From Theocolax elegans (Eukaryota > Arthropoda > Insecta > Hymenoptera > Cerocephalidae), in assembly GCA_026168455.1 (NCBI GenBank), contig JANSJX010000008.1, positions 1 through 64,000 on the forward strand: a stretch of 64,000 nucleotides of DNA, written 5' to 3'. Positions 62,282 through 64,000 of the stretch are shown here, piece after piece. The first letter of the stretch is position 1. The number at the start of each line of letters is the position of its first letter. The position numbers were made by a program, and so were the translations under genes. Below the pieces are notes generated by a model that worked only from the letters and a program-made list of their open reading frames with translations, did not search any database and was not told the DNA's origin.

Positions 62282-63433
62282 GGAGTAAAGCTCGAAAGGA
62301 TAGCCGAAGGAAAAGGGCCGAGCGTATATTTCGATAGGTAGGTAAGCACTGCACTTCGAAAAGGAAAACCGCTCGGGCAACCACAAACCCATGCATCGGC
62401 AAATAGGTCGCCTCGAGCGAACAGCACCCAGGGTTGTTCCGGTTACTGCACGTCAACGGGTTTCTCTCTCTCTCTCTCTCTCTCTCTCGATATATTGCCA
62501 GGGCGATCGTACGACCAACAGCATCAACAGCAGGAGGGATTCGCGCGTTAGCCCACTTAAAGGCTGCTTCGGGGACGAATCATCGGTATTGTTCCCCTAT
62601 ACACTGGTTGCGTGGATATTGCTTCGCTTCGCTCGGTCTATAGGGCTATTCTTCCGGTGATTGCTGCTGCTGCTGCTCTACCCCCCTCACCCACCTCCTT
62701 CAACTATACCACCCCTTTTAACGCGCGGGCCATTTTCGAACAATGTAAGCATCGTTTCTCCATATACCAAATTTCCATATTTCATCAAGTTTATGTTGCC
62801 GCGCATTTGTTTATTTATTCTACTGGTATTTCTTAGGCGCCCCCACTCTGTCGTCCCATGTCCCTTGATAATCAAATCTGCAAGAAAGAACGACGATGGT
62901 GATGAAACGTTTAACGGCTCCGTTATACGGTTCAATCTTACGCGAAATTGTCGTGTATACGAAGAAAAAAATAACATAGAGATTGGGTCGTACTGGTGGT
63001 GCATATGTATACCGATTCTGGATATTTCATACCGGACGACGACGATTATTTGGACATTTGACTAAAAACAAGTAAATGGAGTATATGTATATATATATTT
63101 ATATATATATGTGTGTCTTTAGGATGTTTAGAGAGAGATAGACGGAGAGGCGATACGTGGATCGACTGTACATGGTGAGAGATAGCATGCGAGTCACGAC
63201 TGACGGGTCTCGTTGTAGAAGGTATATATATAGAACGCTCAGGAATATGGGGGCTTCAGGAGCTTCGATAGTATCGGATATCTGTCGGGAAAACGCTTAC
63301 GAGAATTACCTTCCGTCGACGTCGAGCATGGACCACGGGCTCTAGGACATCTAGTTTGATCGCACCTCGACGAAAGGTTATACGCCTCTGAGATTATACC
63401 TGCACTTGCAATTCCCTCTTTAATCTTTCTTTT

Positions 63434-63439
<6 letters not shown>

Positions 63440-63481
<42 letters not shown>
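63440..63481. repeat. (TC)n microsatellite
   Basis: About 20 TC units, the longest CT/GA run in the window. Confidence 0.95.
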
Positions 63482-63482
<1 letters not shown>

Positions 63483-64000
63483 ATACCGAATTTTTATTAC
63501 GATTCTCCTATTTGATTGCTAAGAACATTATTCCACCCGCGAATTTTCTATGTGTTGTACGTATTTTTTTTATTTTCGGCATTTTGCAGCGTTTACAGAG
63601 ACGAATTAAATATTTTTACGCTCCGGGAGGTAGGAAAAGTAGCGTACCGTTCGTATTTAGCGAGCAAATATTGATGCGCCCGCCCGGTCGATATTTTATT
63701 AAATTTACTTTATACCCGCAGACGCAAACCAAACACCGCAAAAGTTCCAAAGTGTCCGTACATATACATATATATAATAATAATTGCAAAAGCATACTTG
63801 CCGCGCGTATACGCGAGACCTCGAAAATCCTGAAAACAAACATTGAATTTGATGAAAAGATGTAAAAGAGAGAGAGAGAGAGAGAAAAAAATGCCAACGC
63901 TTAACGAGGGATAGACGCATATACTTAGAAGAAAAAAAAAATTAGCATTCGGAAAAGCCGTTGGTTTACTATTTAATTTCCTCTTGTCGACTAGTGTAAT

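Larger units (their letters stand above)
61733..64000. other. Noncoding DNA, microsatellite-rich
   Basis: Contains the compound TC-TA repeat (62200-62273), CT run 62463-62488, GCT patch 62663-62676, TC run 63440-63481 and GA run 63869-63884. Many overlapping frames on both strands are translated repeat. No gene supported up to the window end. Confidence 0.5.

Overview
This window looks like nuclear DNA of an insect, most likely a hymenopteran (ant, bee or wasp). That is an inference from base composition: the DNA is AT-rich, CpG and CGCG are not depleted, and TA, CT/GA and GT microsatellites occur every few hundred bases. No gene was identified by homology. I found no convincing protein-coding gene, no rRNA, no intact canonical tRNA, no CRISPR and no bacterial-style operon. 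Open frames are short and mostly low-complexity read-through of microsatellites or poly-T/poly-A. The simplest reading is a large intron or an intergenic/regulatory block.

Region by region. 1-20 kb: AT-rich noncoding DNA with microsatellites, two related foldback elements (about 3.66 kb and 17.4 kb), a larger inverted-repeat element (6.3-7.1 kb) and one AG|GT site with a pyrimidine-rich lead (2813). 20.1-25.2 kb: a head-to-tail duplication of a 2.53-kb unit. Each copy holds a tRNA-derived Pol III-like unit, a short proline/lysine-rich open frame and an array of five 47-nt hairpins. 26.3-29.6 kb: a second head-to-tail duplication of a 1.3-kb unit. Both copies carry a Tc1/mariner-like miniature element, and the first copy alone carries a 676-bp palindromic element at a TAA target. 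29.6-46 kb: noncoding DNA with a few CpG-rich stretches that could hold exons or promoters, a hAT-like 190-bp element, an element rich in AATTAGTG, a G-quadruplex motif, a CAG run and a 380-bp inverted-repeat element. 46-50 kb: three mariner-like foldback elements within 1.8 kb, then a compact CCAAT/NRF1/E2F-like motif cluster. 50-64 kb: noncoding DNA with very long TA and TC tracts, a third member of the Tc1-like family and an inverted second copy of the AATTAGTG family.

The most unusual signal is the hairpin array. Five units are spaced about 76 nt apart. The stems differ in sequence between units yet stay paired, while the loop (CTGGATT), a bulged A and the internal-loop TAC are kept. That is the pattern expected of a structured RNA under selection, and I do not recognise the family. 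All element names rest on terminal repeats and target-site flanks read by eye, not on a database search.
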